The position numbers and the translations under genes are program-made. The notes below the pieces were generated by a model, which did no database searches, was not told the DNA's origin, and was given only the letters and a program-made list of their open reading frames with translations. DNA of 64,000 nucleotides from Staphylococcus microti. Lineage in GTDB: Bacteria; Bacillota; Bacilli; Staphylococcales; Staphylococcaceae. Positions 33,802 to 42,699 of this stretch are shown here, one piece after another (position 1 is the first letter of the stretch; the number at the start of each line of letters is the position of its first letter). The DNA lies in assembly GCF_000934465.1 (NCBI RefSeq), contig NZ_JXWY01000005.1:1-64000 (forward strand), given 5' to 3'.

Positions 33802-34308
33802 TTATATACGGTTATTCATATGATAACCTTTGCGATATGTTTTGCCTTTAAGTTTACCATACCCTTGTTTAATGCGTGTATAGATATAGTAAAAGATCTC
33901 CGCACATAAAATACCGAAAGCGATGGCACCTGAAATCAATGTGACTTCTAAAAATTGATTCACTGCAGCCGTATAAGAATTCGTTACTAATAAACGTGTC
34001 GCTTCATAAGCTGCGCCCCCCGGTACGAGTGGGATAATGCCCGGCACGATAAAAATAATGACCGGACGTTTGTAATGACGGCTCATCGTGTGACTCATCA
34101 TACCTAAAATAAAACTTCCGAAAAAGGCAGCCATAACAGTACCGTAATTTAAATCAAGCGTAAATTTATAAATAATCCATCCCATTGAACCAACGAACCC
34201 CGACGCAACGAGTAAACGTTTCGGTGCATTAAATAAGATAGAGAACAGCATCGTCGAAATAAAACTGATTAAAAACTGTGCGATATAGTAGAACACCAAC
34301 GTCATCAT
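33802..34308 (-). CDS. ThrE-type exporter, small C-terminal-like subunit
   Basis: 168 residues with about five hydrophobic helices. It resembles the ThrE_2 (DUF3815) half of threonine/serine exporters ([22 protein letters not shown]). It starts 11 bases after its partner gene and ends 13 bases before pepT, suggesting one operon. Two adjacent ATGs follow AGGGGG; either could be used. Export of Thr/Ser is family inference. Confidence 0.82.
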   Translation of the reverse strand: MMTLVFYYIAQFLISFISTMLFSILFNAPKRLLVASGFVGSMGWIIYKFTLDLNYGTVMAAFFGSFILGMMSHTMSRHYKRPVIIFIVPGIIPLVPGGAAYEATRLLVTNSYTAAVNQFLEVTLISGAIAFGILCAEIFYYIYTRIKQGYGKLKGKTYRKGYHMNNRI

Positions 34309-34319
34309 AATCCCCCTCT

Positions 34320-35081
34320 CTAAAAAATAAGTAAAACAATCGCTACACCTGCACCAATCGCGAATGCGGTTAATGCAGCTTCTACACCACGTGACATGCC
34401 GGCAAGTAGCTCGCCTGCCATTAAATCACGGATTGCATTGGTAATTAAAATCCCCGGTACAAGTGGCATGACACCTGCAATCGTAATGATATCTTGGTTC
34501 GTTGCCCAGCCAATTTTAGTGAAAAATGCTGCAATCATAATTACGACCATGGAACTAATAAACTCTGAAAAGAACTTAATCTGTATAAAACGCTGTACAA
34601 TATCGAATGTTAAAAAGGCACCTGCCCCTGCAAGTACAGCGAATGGAAAATCTTGTCGAACACCGCCAAACATAAACATGAAAAATCCTGACGCAATTGC
34701 GGCAGATAGAAACTTAATCACGAATGAATATTGTAACGATGCTTGTTCCAAATGAATCAATTCCGCTTTCGCTTCGTCTAATGTTAATTCATCACGTGAT
34801 ATTTTACGCGACACATTGTTGGCAATTGCTATTTTTTCCAAATCTGTTGTACGCTCTCGCACTCGAACGAGACGTGTATTCGTGCGATCATTCAGCGAAA
34901 AAATAATCGCTGTTGATGTCACAAAAGAATATGTATCTTCTAAGCCAAAACTTGCTGCAATGCGTCCCATCGTATCTTCTACACGGTACGTCTCAGCACC
35001 ACTTTCTAACAAAACTTTGCCCGCAAGTAAGACTACATCTATGACTTTATTTTCATCTATAATCGTCAATGCTTCAGCCAT
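34320..35081 (-). CDS. ThrE-type exporter, large N-terminal-like subunit
   Basis: 253 residues. The soluble N-terminal part (VLLAGKVLLESGAETYRVEDTM, NDRTNTRLVRVRERTTD) and four to five C-terminal helices match ThrE N-terminal (DUF1212) proteins. The GVMPLVPGILITNAIRDL motif mirrors the partner's PLVPGG segment. With the downstream small gene it reconstitutes the two halves that are fused in Corynebacterium ThrE. Confidence 0.85.
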   Translation of the reverse strand: MAEALTIIDENKVIDVVLLAGKVLLESGAETYRVEDTMGRIAASFGLEDTYSFVTSTAIIFSLNDRTNTRLVRVRERTTDLEKIAIANNVSRKISRDELTLDEAKAELIHLEQASLQYSFVIKFLSAAIASGFFMFMFGGVRQDFPFAVLAGAGAFLTFDIVQRFIQIKFFSEFISSMVVIMIAAFFTKIGWATNQDIITIAGVMPLVPGILITNAIRDLMAGELLAGMSRGVEAALTAFAIGAGVAIVLLIF

Positions 35082-35202
35082 CGGACATCCTCCTTCTATT
35101 TTGATACGTCAAATCAATTGTCAGTCTACATTGTAATAACGGGTGTTGCAATACAAAATGATGAATCTCTGAAACTTTTTAAAGAAGTACATCATACCGT
35201 AT

Positions 35203-35243
35203 TGAGTGTGGAACAGAAAACTTATTTTTGAAAAATAGGTCTG
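35203..35243. repeat. Degenerate copy of a dispersed hairpin repeat
   Basis: GAACAGAAAACTTATTTTTG followed by AAAAATAGGTCTGT resembles the glxK downstream hairpin (GACAGAAAGCTCATTTTTG and its partner). TATTTTTGAAAAATA forms a tight palindrome. It sits in the otherwise empty space before the Nudix-fusion gene. Confidence 0.45.
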
Positions 35244-35299
35244 TAGCGCTACAAAAGTTTGTTAAATTAGTTTTTAAACATTTACATCAATAAAGTATT

Positions 35300-35328
35300 T
35301 TGACAATATTTTGTATTATTTGTATAAT
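35300..35328 (+). promoter_or_regulatory. Consensus sigma-A promoter of the oxidoreductase-Nudix gene
   Basis: TTGACA (35300-35305), exactly 17 bases, TATAAT (35323-35328): a perfect match to the vegetative consensus. It lies 27 bases before the start, which has a strong AAAGGGGGGG ribosome site. Confidence 0.9.
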
Positions 35329-35354
35329 CCAAAACACAAAGGGGGGGATAGGCT

Positions 35355-37064
35355 ATGAAATGTCTAATTTTTGGGTTCAGTACCCATACACAAAGCGTGT
35401 ACTGGCACTATTTAAACAATGAAACAAAATTTGACAAGCTCATCATCGTGGACCTTATGTCAGCCAAGCAACGAATAGAATCTGAGTTATCTGACAGTCG
35501 CGTCCCATTTGAAACGGTATTTTTAGATGACCATGTTCAATATCATCAAACACTACCAAAAAATATGCACGAAAAACTAGCTGCTATCGTTCAAAAAGAA
35601 CAAGTGACACATGCGATCATTTCAACAGAACCACGAAGTCACAACTTGTATATTGATTTCTGTTTGAGTATGAATATTAATATTTTATGCAACAAACCAC
35701 TGACAACACCGATGTACACAAACACACCCGTTGGTGCATCACTCATCGCTGAAAATTTCCAATCGTATGACGCAAAATGGCAAGCAAGTGATACTGCCTT
35801 ATTTGAATTACAGACGATAAAACGTACACATAAGGTCTATCAATATGTACGCATGCTCGTTGAAGAAGTTGTTAAAACATATCAAGTACCTATTAATAAA
35901 CTGACTATTTCCTCGTCAGATGATCACTGGTATTTACCGAGTGATACGGCACTTAAAGAAACACATCCTTATAAGTATGGTTACGGCAGATTGATGCATA
36001 ATGGTTATCACTTTATCGAATTACTAACCTCTTTTACAAATATTAATAAAAAGTATGGCTTTATAGAAACACAGAAAAACTATCATGTGTCAGATTATCG
36101 TCCGAGTGATTTCTATAAATATTATGGGAAAGCCTTTAATGAACAATTAGGTTTCTTTGATAATGATGATACCTATCAAAACCTTAATATCGTTCAAAAC
36201 TTTGGCGAATTTGATTTAACTGCCATCATAGATTATTTAGATGGTGACAACCATAAAATCATGACCGCAAACTTACAATTTTCACAGTCCGGTGATGCAC
36301 AGCTACCAACCGCACCTTCCGATGAAAAAGGACAACATTCAAATACACACGAAGTTGTTGAAATCAGTGTTGGCCCTTTAATAACTATCAAAGTAATTAG
36401 TCATTCAACAGCAAATTTTGAAGTTTTGATTTTCAGAAACACTGCCATTTTAGACGGCAAATCTTTCGAGCGACTTAAACAAGATGACCTCGAACAGGAT
36501 ACATTATCAACGACCTATGATATTGGACAGAACCAAGCTGTTTGTATTGAGGCACTCGATGGCTTCTTCTTCCATCAACAATCATATACAAGTCTTCTAG
36601 ATCATCAAGAAGAAGTTGATATACTCACTACTTTATACAATCGTATGGCACAAAATTTAGATATGTCACATTTTCGTTTTGCGGTAGAATTAATTATCGA
36701 ACATAATGGGAAATTTTTAGTATGCAGAAGACGTCCAGATGTTGAAGTTGCACCTGGCTTATGGAATGTGCCTGCGGGTAAAGTACAATACAACGAAAGT
36801 ATGGACGCTGCCATTATACGTGAAGCAAAAGAAGAAACAAATCTCGATATATCTGACTTTAACTGCTTAGGTTATCAGTTTATTAATAAAGCACACCAAC
36901 GTTGCGTCTACACATACCACGTCAAAATAGACGATATTTCAAACATTCAAATAGATGAAGGTGAATTCGATCGCTACGCTTGGATTGACGCCTCTCAAAT
37001 TCATGAATACGACTCGTTAAATCCACATATTAAAGATGCCATTGTTCATTTACATCATACGTAA
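35355..37064 (+). CDS. Gfo/Idh/MocA-like oxidoreductase fused to a C-terminal Nudix domain
   Basis: 569 residues. The N-terminal Rossmann-like part starts MKCLIFGFSTHTQS. It continues with HAIISTEPRSHNLYIDFCLS and ILCNKPLTTP (near residue 118), which parallels the EKP motif of Gfo/Idh/MocA enzymes but with Asn for Glu. YGRLMHNGYHFIELL (near 215) parallels their G-H-D motif. The C-terminal 130 residues are a Nudix hydrolase with box G-x5-E-x7-REAKEET (about 475-497; the usual late Gly is Asn). A PGLWNVPAGK segment precedes it. Substrate unknown; a nucleotide-sugar or dinucleotide is possible. The gene stands alone between divergent ThrE genes and convergent gdpS. Confidence 0.75.
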   Translation: MKCLIFGFSTHTQSVYWHYLNNETKFDKLIIVDLMSAKQRIESELSDSRVPFETVFLDDHVQYHQTLPKNMHEKLAAIVQKEQVTHAIISTEPRSHNLYIDFCLSMNINILCNKPLTTPMYTNTPVGASLIAENFQSYDAKWQASDTALFELQTIKRTHKVYQYVRMLVEEVVKTYQVPINKLTISSSDDHWYLPSDTALKETHPYKYGYGRLMHNGYHFIELLTSFTNINKKYGFIETQKNYHVSDYRPSDFYKYYGKAFNEQLGFFDNDDTYQNLNIVQNFGEFDLTAIIDYLDGDNHKIMTANLQFSQSGDAQLPTAPSDEKGQHSNTHEVVEISVGPLITIKVISHSTANFEVLIFRNTAILDGKSFERLKQDDLEQDTLSTTYDIGQNQAVCIEALDGFFFHQQSYTSLLDHQEEVDILTTLYNRMAQNLDMSHFRFAVELIIEHNGKFLVCRRRPDVEVAPGLWNVPAGKVQYNESMDAAIIREAKEETNLDISDFNCLGYQFINKAHQRCVYTYHVKIDDISNIQIDEGEFDRYAWIDASQIHEYDSLNPHIKDAIVHLHHT

Positions 37065-37069
37065 TATTC

Positions 37070-37111
37070 AAAAAAGACCTCAAAACTCGCATTGAATTTT
37101 GAGGTCTTTAT
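37070..37111. terminator. Bidirectional terminator, Nudix fusion / gdpS
   Basis: Stem AAGACCTCAAAA/TTTTGAGGTCTT (37074-37085 with 37097-37108), A-rich on the left and T-rich on the right. It serves convergent genes. Confidence 0.88.
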
Positions 37112-37115
37112 TTCA

Positions 37116-38186
37116 TTATTGTAATTTAATAATCGGATTAAACATCACTTTATTACGCCCTTCATTTTTAGCGACATGCAACATGTCATCGGCGTCTTTA
37201 AATACTTTACGTTGTGATTTATAATCATCGTCTGTTAAATAACCAACACCAATGGACACGGATAGTTTAATAACTATTTTATCTGGTAAATGAAAACTTG
37301 ATTTTGAAACTGCCACACGAATACTTTCTGCCAGTTTGACACATTCATCTAGCGTGTAATCACGTAATACGACAGAGAACTCTTCCCCACCGTTACGGAA
37401 GATCTGCGTCTGCTTCGGTACATAATTTTCTAATAAATGCGCCATTTGTTTAAGCACTGCATCACCTGCGCTATGTGTATAGGCATCGTTGACGTCTTTA
37501 AACCCGTCGATGTCAATGAGCAACAAGCCAAGACTTTGCGCTTGCTGTTGTGCTTGATTCGATACTTCGTTAAGATGGCGGTCAAATTCTTTCACATTAC
37601 CTAAACCAGTTAAATAATCAATCGTATCTTCATTTTCATAACGTTCAATTAAACGGAAGAAATGATGGACATCTACATAAAATACAGCTGTTACAAATGT
37701 TGCAACGATAGATAAAGGCAATAAATATAAGACAGCAAGTACATCATAATTCGGCACAAACCACGCAATAATTAATAAGATGATAATACTAATGATATTT
37801 AAAATTTGCATGGCGATAATATGATTATATTTAATAAAAGGCCCGATTGTGCTGGCAATCGCACCAATAATAATTAATGCTATCGCAAATACGAGTGACA
37901 TTGCGAGTACAAAATAACCCACTAGCGCAATAATAATCGCTGAGATAAAAGTATAAAAACCATTTGTATAGCGCCCTAAAAATAATAGCGGTACAAACGA
38001 TAATTGAATCGCATAGCCCGCGATAGGTACTGGATAGAAAGTTAATAATAAACCGACAATCGTCATTAAAACGGTAATATAACTTTTAGAAAATCGAAAA
38101 TCATGTGATTCTGCATATTGCAAACGATGGAACAAATAAATACCTGCGATTGTGACTGAGATATTGTAAATAATTGCTTCAATCAT
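37116..38186 (-). CDS. gdpS: GdpS membrane GGDEF-domain protein
   Basis: 356 residues from the ATG at 38186 ([11 protein letters not shown]), 9 bases after AAAGGAG. Five to six N-terminal helices (5TM-type LytS-like sensor, residues 1-180) precede a GGDEF domain with [10 protein letters not shown] as the active-site loop and [11 protein letters not shown] before it. S. aureus GdpS is the one conserved staphylococcal GGDEF protein, reported to act independently of cyclic di-GMP synthesis. The position next to tagO matches the S. aureus arrangement as I recall it. Confidence 0.92.
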   Translation of the reverse strand: MIEAIIYNISVTIAGIYLFHRLQYAESHDFRFSKSYITVLMTIVGLLLTFYPVPIAGYAIQLSFVPLLFLGRYTNGFYTFISAIIIALVGYFVLAMSLVFAIALIIIGAIASTIGPFIKYNHIIAMQILNIISIIILLIIAWFVPNYDVLAVLYLLPLSIVATFVTAVFYVDVHHFFRLIERYENEDTIDYLTGLGNVKEFDRHLNEVSNQAQQQAQSLGLLLIDIDGFKDVNDAYTHSAGDAVLKQMAHLLENYVPKQTQIFRNGGEEFSVVLRDYTLDECVKLAESIRVAVSKSSFHLPDKIVIKLSVSIGVGYLTDDDYKSQRKVFKDADDMLHVAKNEGRNKVMFNPIIKLQ

Positions 38187-38421
38187 AACATTCGTCTCCT
38201 TTGCATCAACATCTATTGTATGGGAAAAGTCTTTTTTTGTCATCTGCTATGTTATGAAAAAGACATAAAGAAATGCTATTATTTTAAGAGCCTTAATAGG
38301 TTAAAATGTGATAAAATAAATAATGTTAGAAATTGAAATATAACTTTATACTTCCTACAGTATATAAATGAATAGACACTTGATTTTAAAAGTACTCTAA
38401 ATTAGTTATGAGGGTGACCTG

Positions 38422-39462
38422 ATGTATACATTAACACTCATTGCCGTCTCAATGATTGTCAGCTTAATCACAGCACCCATTGTGATTGCTGTATCTAAAA
38501 AATTAGATATTGTTGATAAACCAAACTTTCGAAAAGTACATACGAAACCGATATCCATGATGGGTGGCGCGGTCATCTTAATTGCCTTTTTTATCGGCAT
38601 TTGGTTAGGTCATCCGATTGAGCGGGAAACAAAACCATTATTGCTCGGAGCGATTGTTATTTATTTAGTCGGTCTCATTGATGACTTGTATGACATCAAG
38701 CCTATATTGAAGCTACTCGGTCAAATCGGGGCGGCGTCTATTGTCGTCATGTACGGTGTAACGATTGACTTCATCACATTACCTATGGGCCCTACATTAC
38801 ACTTCGGTTGGTTCAGCATTCCAATCACAATCATTTGGTTTGTTGCGATTATTAATGCTATCAACTTAATTGATGGGTTAGATGGTTTAGCTGCTGGTGT
38901 GTCTACAATCGCTTATGTGACGATTGCATTTATCGCTATTTTACAAGGGAATATTTTTATTATTATGATATGCAGCGTGCAAATCGGGGCGTTACTTGGC
39001 TTTCTAGTGTTTAACTTCCACCCAGCCAAAATATTTTTAGGCGATAACGGGGCATTATTACTCGGCTTTATTATTGCTTTTGTGTCACTTCTAGGATTCA
39101 AAAACATTACATTAATTTCATTGTTTTTCCCTGTTGTGATTCTCGCTGTACCGTTTATCGATACATTGTTTGCGATGATTCGCCGTGTTAAAAAAGGGCA
39201 ACGCATTATGCAAGCGGATAAATCACATCTGCATCATCGCTTGCTCGACCTTGGTTATACTCATCGCCAAACAGTTATTTTAATCTATGCCATTGCGATT
39301 ATGTTTAGTGTTGTAAGTGTCATTCTTTATTTATCCCAACCTTGGGGCGTCTTTTTGATGATTATTTTAATTATCTTGACGATTGAATTGATTGTTGAAT
39401 TTACAGGACTTGTTGATAACAACTACCGTCCGTTACTCAATATGATTGCACGTAAACGTTAG
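38422..39462 (+). CDS. tagO: Undecaprenyl-phosphate GlcNAc-1-phosphate transferase TagO (Llm)
   Basis: 346 residues with about ten membrane helices. It starts wall teichoic acid synthesis by moving GlcNAc-1-P to undecaprenyl phosphate. The MraY/WecA family motifs are visible: DKPNFRKVHTKP, LIDDLYDIKP (Mg-binding Asp pair), NAINLIDGLDGLAAG, FLGDNGALLLG, and a cytoplasmic HLHHRLLDLG. The ribosome site AGGGTG is 5 bases before ATG. In S. aureus the same gene was described as llm. It is divergent from gdpS; upstream TTGAAA/TACAGT at 17 bases is a weak promoter candidate. Confidence 0.96.
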   Translation: MYTLTLIAVSMIVSLITAPIVIAVSKKLDIVDKPNFRKVHTKPISMMGGAVILIAFFIGIWLGHPIERETKPLLLGAIVIYLVGLIDDLYDIKPILKLLGQIGAASIVVMYGVTIDFITLPMGPTLHFGWFSIPITIIWFVAIINAINLIDGLDGLAAGVSTIAYVTIAFIAILQGNIFIIMICSVQIGALLGFLVFNFHPAKIFLGDNGALLLGFIIAFVSLLGFKNITLISLFFPVVILAVPFIDTLFAMIRRVKKGQRIMQADKSHLHHRLLDLGYTHRQTVILIYAIAIMFSVVSVILYLSQPWGVFLMIILIILTIELIVEFTGLVDNNYRPLLNMIARKR

Positions 39463-39468
39463 TATATA

Positions 39469-39515
39469 AAACAGCCGTATTTTCAGGTTTGACACCTTTG
39501 AAAATACGGCTGTTT
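39469..39515. terminator. Bidirectional terminator tagO / fmhA-like gene
   Basis: A long stem (ACAGCCGTATTTTCA with TGAAAATACGGCTGT, 39471-39485 and 39499-39513) with AAA before and TTTGTTT after. Confidence 0.9.
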
Positions 39516-39524
39516 GTTTATATT

Positions 39525-40766
39525 TTAACGATTGAGTAATTGATAAATCTTATAAAAGAATGGTTTGACTGGCTTAATAAAGTCGCCAATATATTCTTCA
39601 ACATGTGCATTAAAGCCTTCTTTAAAGCGTTGTACACCTTTATCTTCTGCGTCATCGCTAAAGTCTCCAGTAATACCATAGAAATTATAGCGATCAATAT
39701 TGTGTGCTTTCGCAAACTTAATCATTTCCCACTGTAAACGGTAAGCACCCATATACGCATTATATTTAGGGTTCGAACCACTCGATAAATAGTATACTTC
39801 ATGGTCGTTATAAATATAAAGTGCTGCAGCTAAATCTAATACTTTACCGTCTGTTTTGATCAGTTGCTCCGTCTCAGCTATTTTCTTCTCTTGTTTCTCC
39901 AATTGTTGTTTAACTTGCTGATGTTTTGTTTTACTTTTTTTAGAATTTGGATTTTCTTGAAGTTTCTGCTCTGTTGCTTCAAATTCTTTCGATAACGTCT
40001 CATACTGCGCTTTTTGCTTGTCTAACAAATTCTCCAAGTCAATATAAGCTAATTTCAACATACTATTTTCTGGATATGTACGTTGCATCTTTTCAAAATA
40101 GTCTTGATCACGGAATTTAAAGCCATGTTTCTCTTCCGCCATTCTAAACAACTTGAAAAATCTATCCGTTTCGTCTATCGACAACGTACGAACTTGCACA
40201 TCCATTTCATATGTTTTCTTAATATTACGTCTCGTTTGATAATCCATCTCTTTCAAGAGTTGGTCTTCTGATTTATCTGCCAAATCTAAAACGGACAACC
40301 AGCGAATTTGACTTGTTTGAGAATAGCCAATTGTATAACCTTGATGTTGATAACCGAGCTGTTCCATTTGTTTAATAAATAATTGATTGTCGAACGCTTG
40401 CACGACGTTCCCTTTCGCATCACGAATATTCTCTAGTAAATAAGGATCTGTTAACACAAACAGACATTGGTGTTTTTTCAAATACGCGGTTAAGTTGCTG
40501 TAGAAAAACTTCACAAGCTCCAAATCTTGATAGTCCATTACAGGTCCTCTATGCGTATAAAAATATTTAAAAAACTTCAAGCTTCTAGCTTCTGTCAATA
40601 AACATGCTGCTAAAATTGTTCCATCTTCATTTTTCACACCGACTAAATGCGCATCTTTCTGATTTAAGTCACGGAACGAAAAATGTTCAGCGCTCTGTGT
40701 ATAATGAGAGAAACGCTCTTTGACAAATGTTTGATACTCTTGTTGATTCAAACGACCAAACTCCAT
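39525..40766 (-). CDS. fmhA: FemABX-family peptidyltransferase, FmhA-like
   Basis: 413 residues from the ATG at 40766 (MEFGRLNQQEYQTF). A longer reading from 40901 would translate the glxK terminator and is rejected. Two GNAT-like subdomains surround a coiled-coil arm (about 245-305, LLDKQKAQYETL...KKIAETEQLI), as in FemA. Family motifs include YFYTHRGPVMDY, QIRWLSVLDL, YYLSSGSNPKYN and YNFYGITGDF. FemABX proteins add Gly or Ser from tRNA to peptidoglycan precursors. FmhA is a non-essential paralogue proposed to insert Ser, and the similarity seems closer to FmhA than to FemA or FemB. It is downstream of glxK. Confidence 0.82.
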   Translation of the reverse strand: MEFGRLNQQEYQTFVKERFSHYTQSAEHFSFRDLNQKDAHLVGVKNEDGTILAACLLTEARSLKFFKYFYTHRGPVMDYQDLELVKFFYSNLTAYLKKHQCLFVLTDPYLLENIRDAKGNVVQAFDNQLFIKQMEQLGYQHQGYTIGYSQTSQIRWLSVLDLADKSEDQLLKEMDYQTRRNIKKTYEMDVQVRTLSIDETDRFFKLFRMAEEKHGFKFRDQDYFEKMQRTYPENSMLKLAYIDLENLLDKQKAQYETLSKEFEATEQKLQENPNSKKSKTKHQQVKQQLEKQEKKIAETEQLIKTDGKVLDLAAALYIYNDHEVYYLSSGSNPKYNAYMGAYRLQWEMIKFAKAHNIDRYNFYGITGDFSDDAEDKGVQRFKEGFNAHVEEYIGDFIKPVKPFFYKIYQLLNR

Positions 40767-40823
40767 TAAGTAAACAGCTCCTTTTTTTATCAGTTCACAT
40801 ATCACCATTCTAACATAAATAAG

Positions 40824-40884
40824 AAAAAACAGAGAGCGAGACAGAAAGCTCATTTTTGTAAAAATCTTTCTGTCCCACTCCCTG
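40824..40884 (-). terminator. glxK terminator formed by a dispersed staphylococcal hairpin repeat
   Basis: GGGAGTGGGACAGAAAG (40882-40866 read on the minus strand) pairs with CTTTCTGTCTCGCTCTC (40848-40832), loop ATTTTTACAAAAATGAG, then TGTTTTTTC. GGGACAGAAA hairpins of this kind are scattered in staphylococcal intergenic regions. Confidence 0.8.
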
Positions 40885-40907
40885 TCCCGTTCCTTTTTCA
40901 CACTTAC

Positions 40908-42026
40908 TTATTTCCCTATCTGTGATTGAAGTAACTTAATCGCTTGAATCGTATAACTACGCAATTGAATGCCTAGTTTAAAGTCCGGATACGTTGTAGG
41001 CATATCCATAAACGTATTGAACATGCCTGTCACACCTAGCGCTTCAAAGCGGGCAAATTTATCGGTCGTACCACAAATGGCAATGCTTGTTTTATCATAT
41101 TTCTGTGCTAATTCTGCAATGCGCAATGACGATGTTTCTATTTGTTGATCTTGTTCGTTAATACCTTCTCCAAATACAATCAAATCTGCATGTTGTACTA
41201 ATGCATCTAAACCCATAATCTGGTCGACAAGGACATGGCTTGTCACGACTTCGCCACCTAATAATGCTTGTGTTACAGCGGCAATACCACCACCTGCACC
41301 GCCACGTTCTACAGGTCCTAATGCAATATGCAAGTTGTTTTTAAACAATTCGCTGAAATACCACAGCAAGTTGTCAATTTCAACAGCTTCGTCACGTGTC
41401 ATGCCAATTTCATTATAACGCTGCATGACTTCACTTTGCTTACCGTAAAAATGACTATCAAAGTCACTCAAAATTTGGATACGGGCTTGATAAATATCAT
41501 CTCGAAGTTCTGAGACATCAATGCGACGAATATATTTAATTTGTCCTGCACCTTGTCGCATATCTAATTGTTCGCCTTCATCATTATAAAAACGCACACC
41601 TAATGCTTGTAACATGCCAGCGCCGCCATCAAATACTTGTGTGCCGCCTACTGAAATCGCAAAGTGTGTCGCATCTTGGTCTAAAGCATGGTTAATCACT
41701 TCACCTAAGCCATAACTTGTTTGTTGTATAGATGACACATCTGCTTTCATAAACTGACTCGCTTCAATTACGGTTAAGCCTTCTTCTGTTTGACCGTATG
41801 TCGCTGAAATAGGACGCATTTGTGCATCATGTATATCAATGTGATATTGTGTACCAGAACGCCATAAAAAGACGGCTTCTAACAGCTCGTGACGCCCATT
41901 GAACAACGGTACTTGTACAATATCTGCATTTTCAATTTGACTCGCAACCGCTTCTTCAACAAAACGATTGGCATCATAGCTTGAAATAATCCCATGATAT
42001 GCATCCATGGCTACTAGTACTTTCAT
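40908..42026 (-). CDS. glxK: Divergent glycerate kinase-family protein (GlxK-like)
   Basis: 372 residues, the usual length for GarK/GlxK type-I glycerate kinases (glycerate plus ATP to phosphoglycerate). Recognisable motifs are VFDGGAGMLQALG, GPVERGGAGGGIAA and FGEGINEQDQQ. However, the N-terminal PDSFK motif of typical members reads MDAYHG, and GGSATND reads GGTQVFD. The Lys-containing end of the GEG-D-Q-GK motif is missing. The family call is firm; kinase activity on glycerate is uncertain. It precedes the FmhA-like gene on the same strand, separated by a terminator. Confidence 0.8.
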   Translation of the reverse strand: MKVLVAMDAYHGIISSYDANRFVEEAVASQIENADIVQVPLFNGRHELLEAVFLWRSGTQYHIDIHDAQMRPISATYGQTEEGLTVIEASQFMKADVSSIQQTSYGLGEVINHALDQDATHFAISVGGTQVFDGGAGMLQALGVRFYNDEGEQLDMRQGAGQIKYIRRIDVSELRDDIYQARIQILSDFDSHFYGKQSEVMQRYNEIGMTRDEAVEIDNLLWYFSELFKNNLHIALGPVERGGAGGGIAAVTQALLGGEVVTSHVLVDQIMGLDALVQHADLIVFGEGINEQDQQIETSSLRIAELAQKYDKTSIAICGTTDKFARFEALGVTGMFNTFMDMPTTYPDFKLGIQLRSYTIQAIKLLQSQIGK

Positions 42027-42077
42027 CTTGTCACCTCATTCATTTACTCATCTTTTCATTTTACCATAAAACACGAC

Positions 42078-42130
42078 AAAAAAAGAACGCACAGGCTCTC
42101 CATCTTCGTGTTGGAGACCTATCGCGTTCT
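42078..42130 (-). terminator. Terminator of ytxJ
   Basis: AGAACGC pairs with GCGTTCT (42130-42124 and 42090-42084), with an inner CTCCA/TGGAG pairing, followed on the minus strand by TTTTTTTG. Confidence 0.85.
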
Positions 42131-42145
42131 CATCTGTTTTGTTTA

Positions 42146-42466
42146 TTAACCTTCTGCTTTCGCAAGTGAAGATACATTGATATTATTGTGACTGTCGTGC
42201 CACTTTACTTCGCCTTCCACAAAATAAAAAGCTTGTGGCGTTTCATGTTTAATGCCTGTTTTTTCTTCGATATAGTTCGATAATTCTCGCTCTTGTTGTA
42301 CGATTAAATAATAACCATCCATATCGCGTTCATATAAAAATTTATTGAACTGATCTAAAGCATTTTCTGAAATTGGACATGTATTGCTGTGTTTAAAAAT
42401 AAAAATATCATGATTCGTTGTAATCACTTGTTCGAATTGTTCTATTGAAGTTAGCTTAATAGCCAT
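42146..42466 (-). CDS. ytxJ: Monothiol bacilliredoxin (YtxJ/BrxC family)
   Basis: 106 residues from the ATG at 42466 (MAIKLTSIEQF), 9 bases after AGAGGTG. Thioredoxin-like fold with the single-Cys site NTCPISENA in place of CxxC, and a later cis-Pro ETPQAFYF. The family removes bacillithiol from oxidised proteins, which fits a bacillithiol-using staphylococcus. It is a single gene with its own terminator. Confidence 0.92.
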   Translation of the reverse strand: MAIKLTSIEQFEQVITTNHDIFIFKHSNTCPISENALDQFNKFLYERDMDGYYLIVQQERELSNYIEEKTGIKHETPQAFYFVEGEVKWHDSHNNINVSSLAKAEG

Positions 42467-42699
42467 GACGTTCTTCACCTCTAAGTAAAATTTCAATTCG
42501 TCTCTCTGGCAAACCTTCCATCTCACATAAAATTCGTAATGTTTACCATTATACACATTATCAGTATCATTGTTAACCTGTAAATTTTGCCTCATACACG
42601 GTCAAACGTGTACATCATTTTAAAATATATTGCTATCAACAATCAGTTTGTACATCAACATATTTCTATTTATACCCTAACCATACCTTATCCAATCAT

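Noticed and set aside
39525-40901. N-terminal extension of 45 residues for the FmhA-like protein
   Set aside because: It would translate the glxK terminator hairpin, and FemABX proteins start near MEFGRL.
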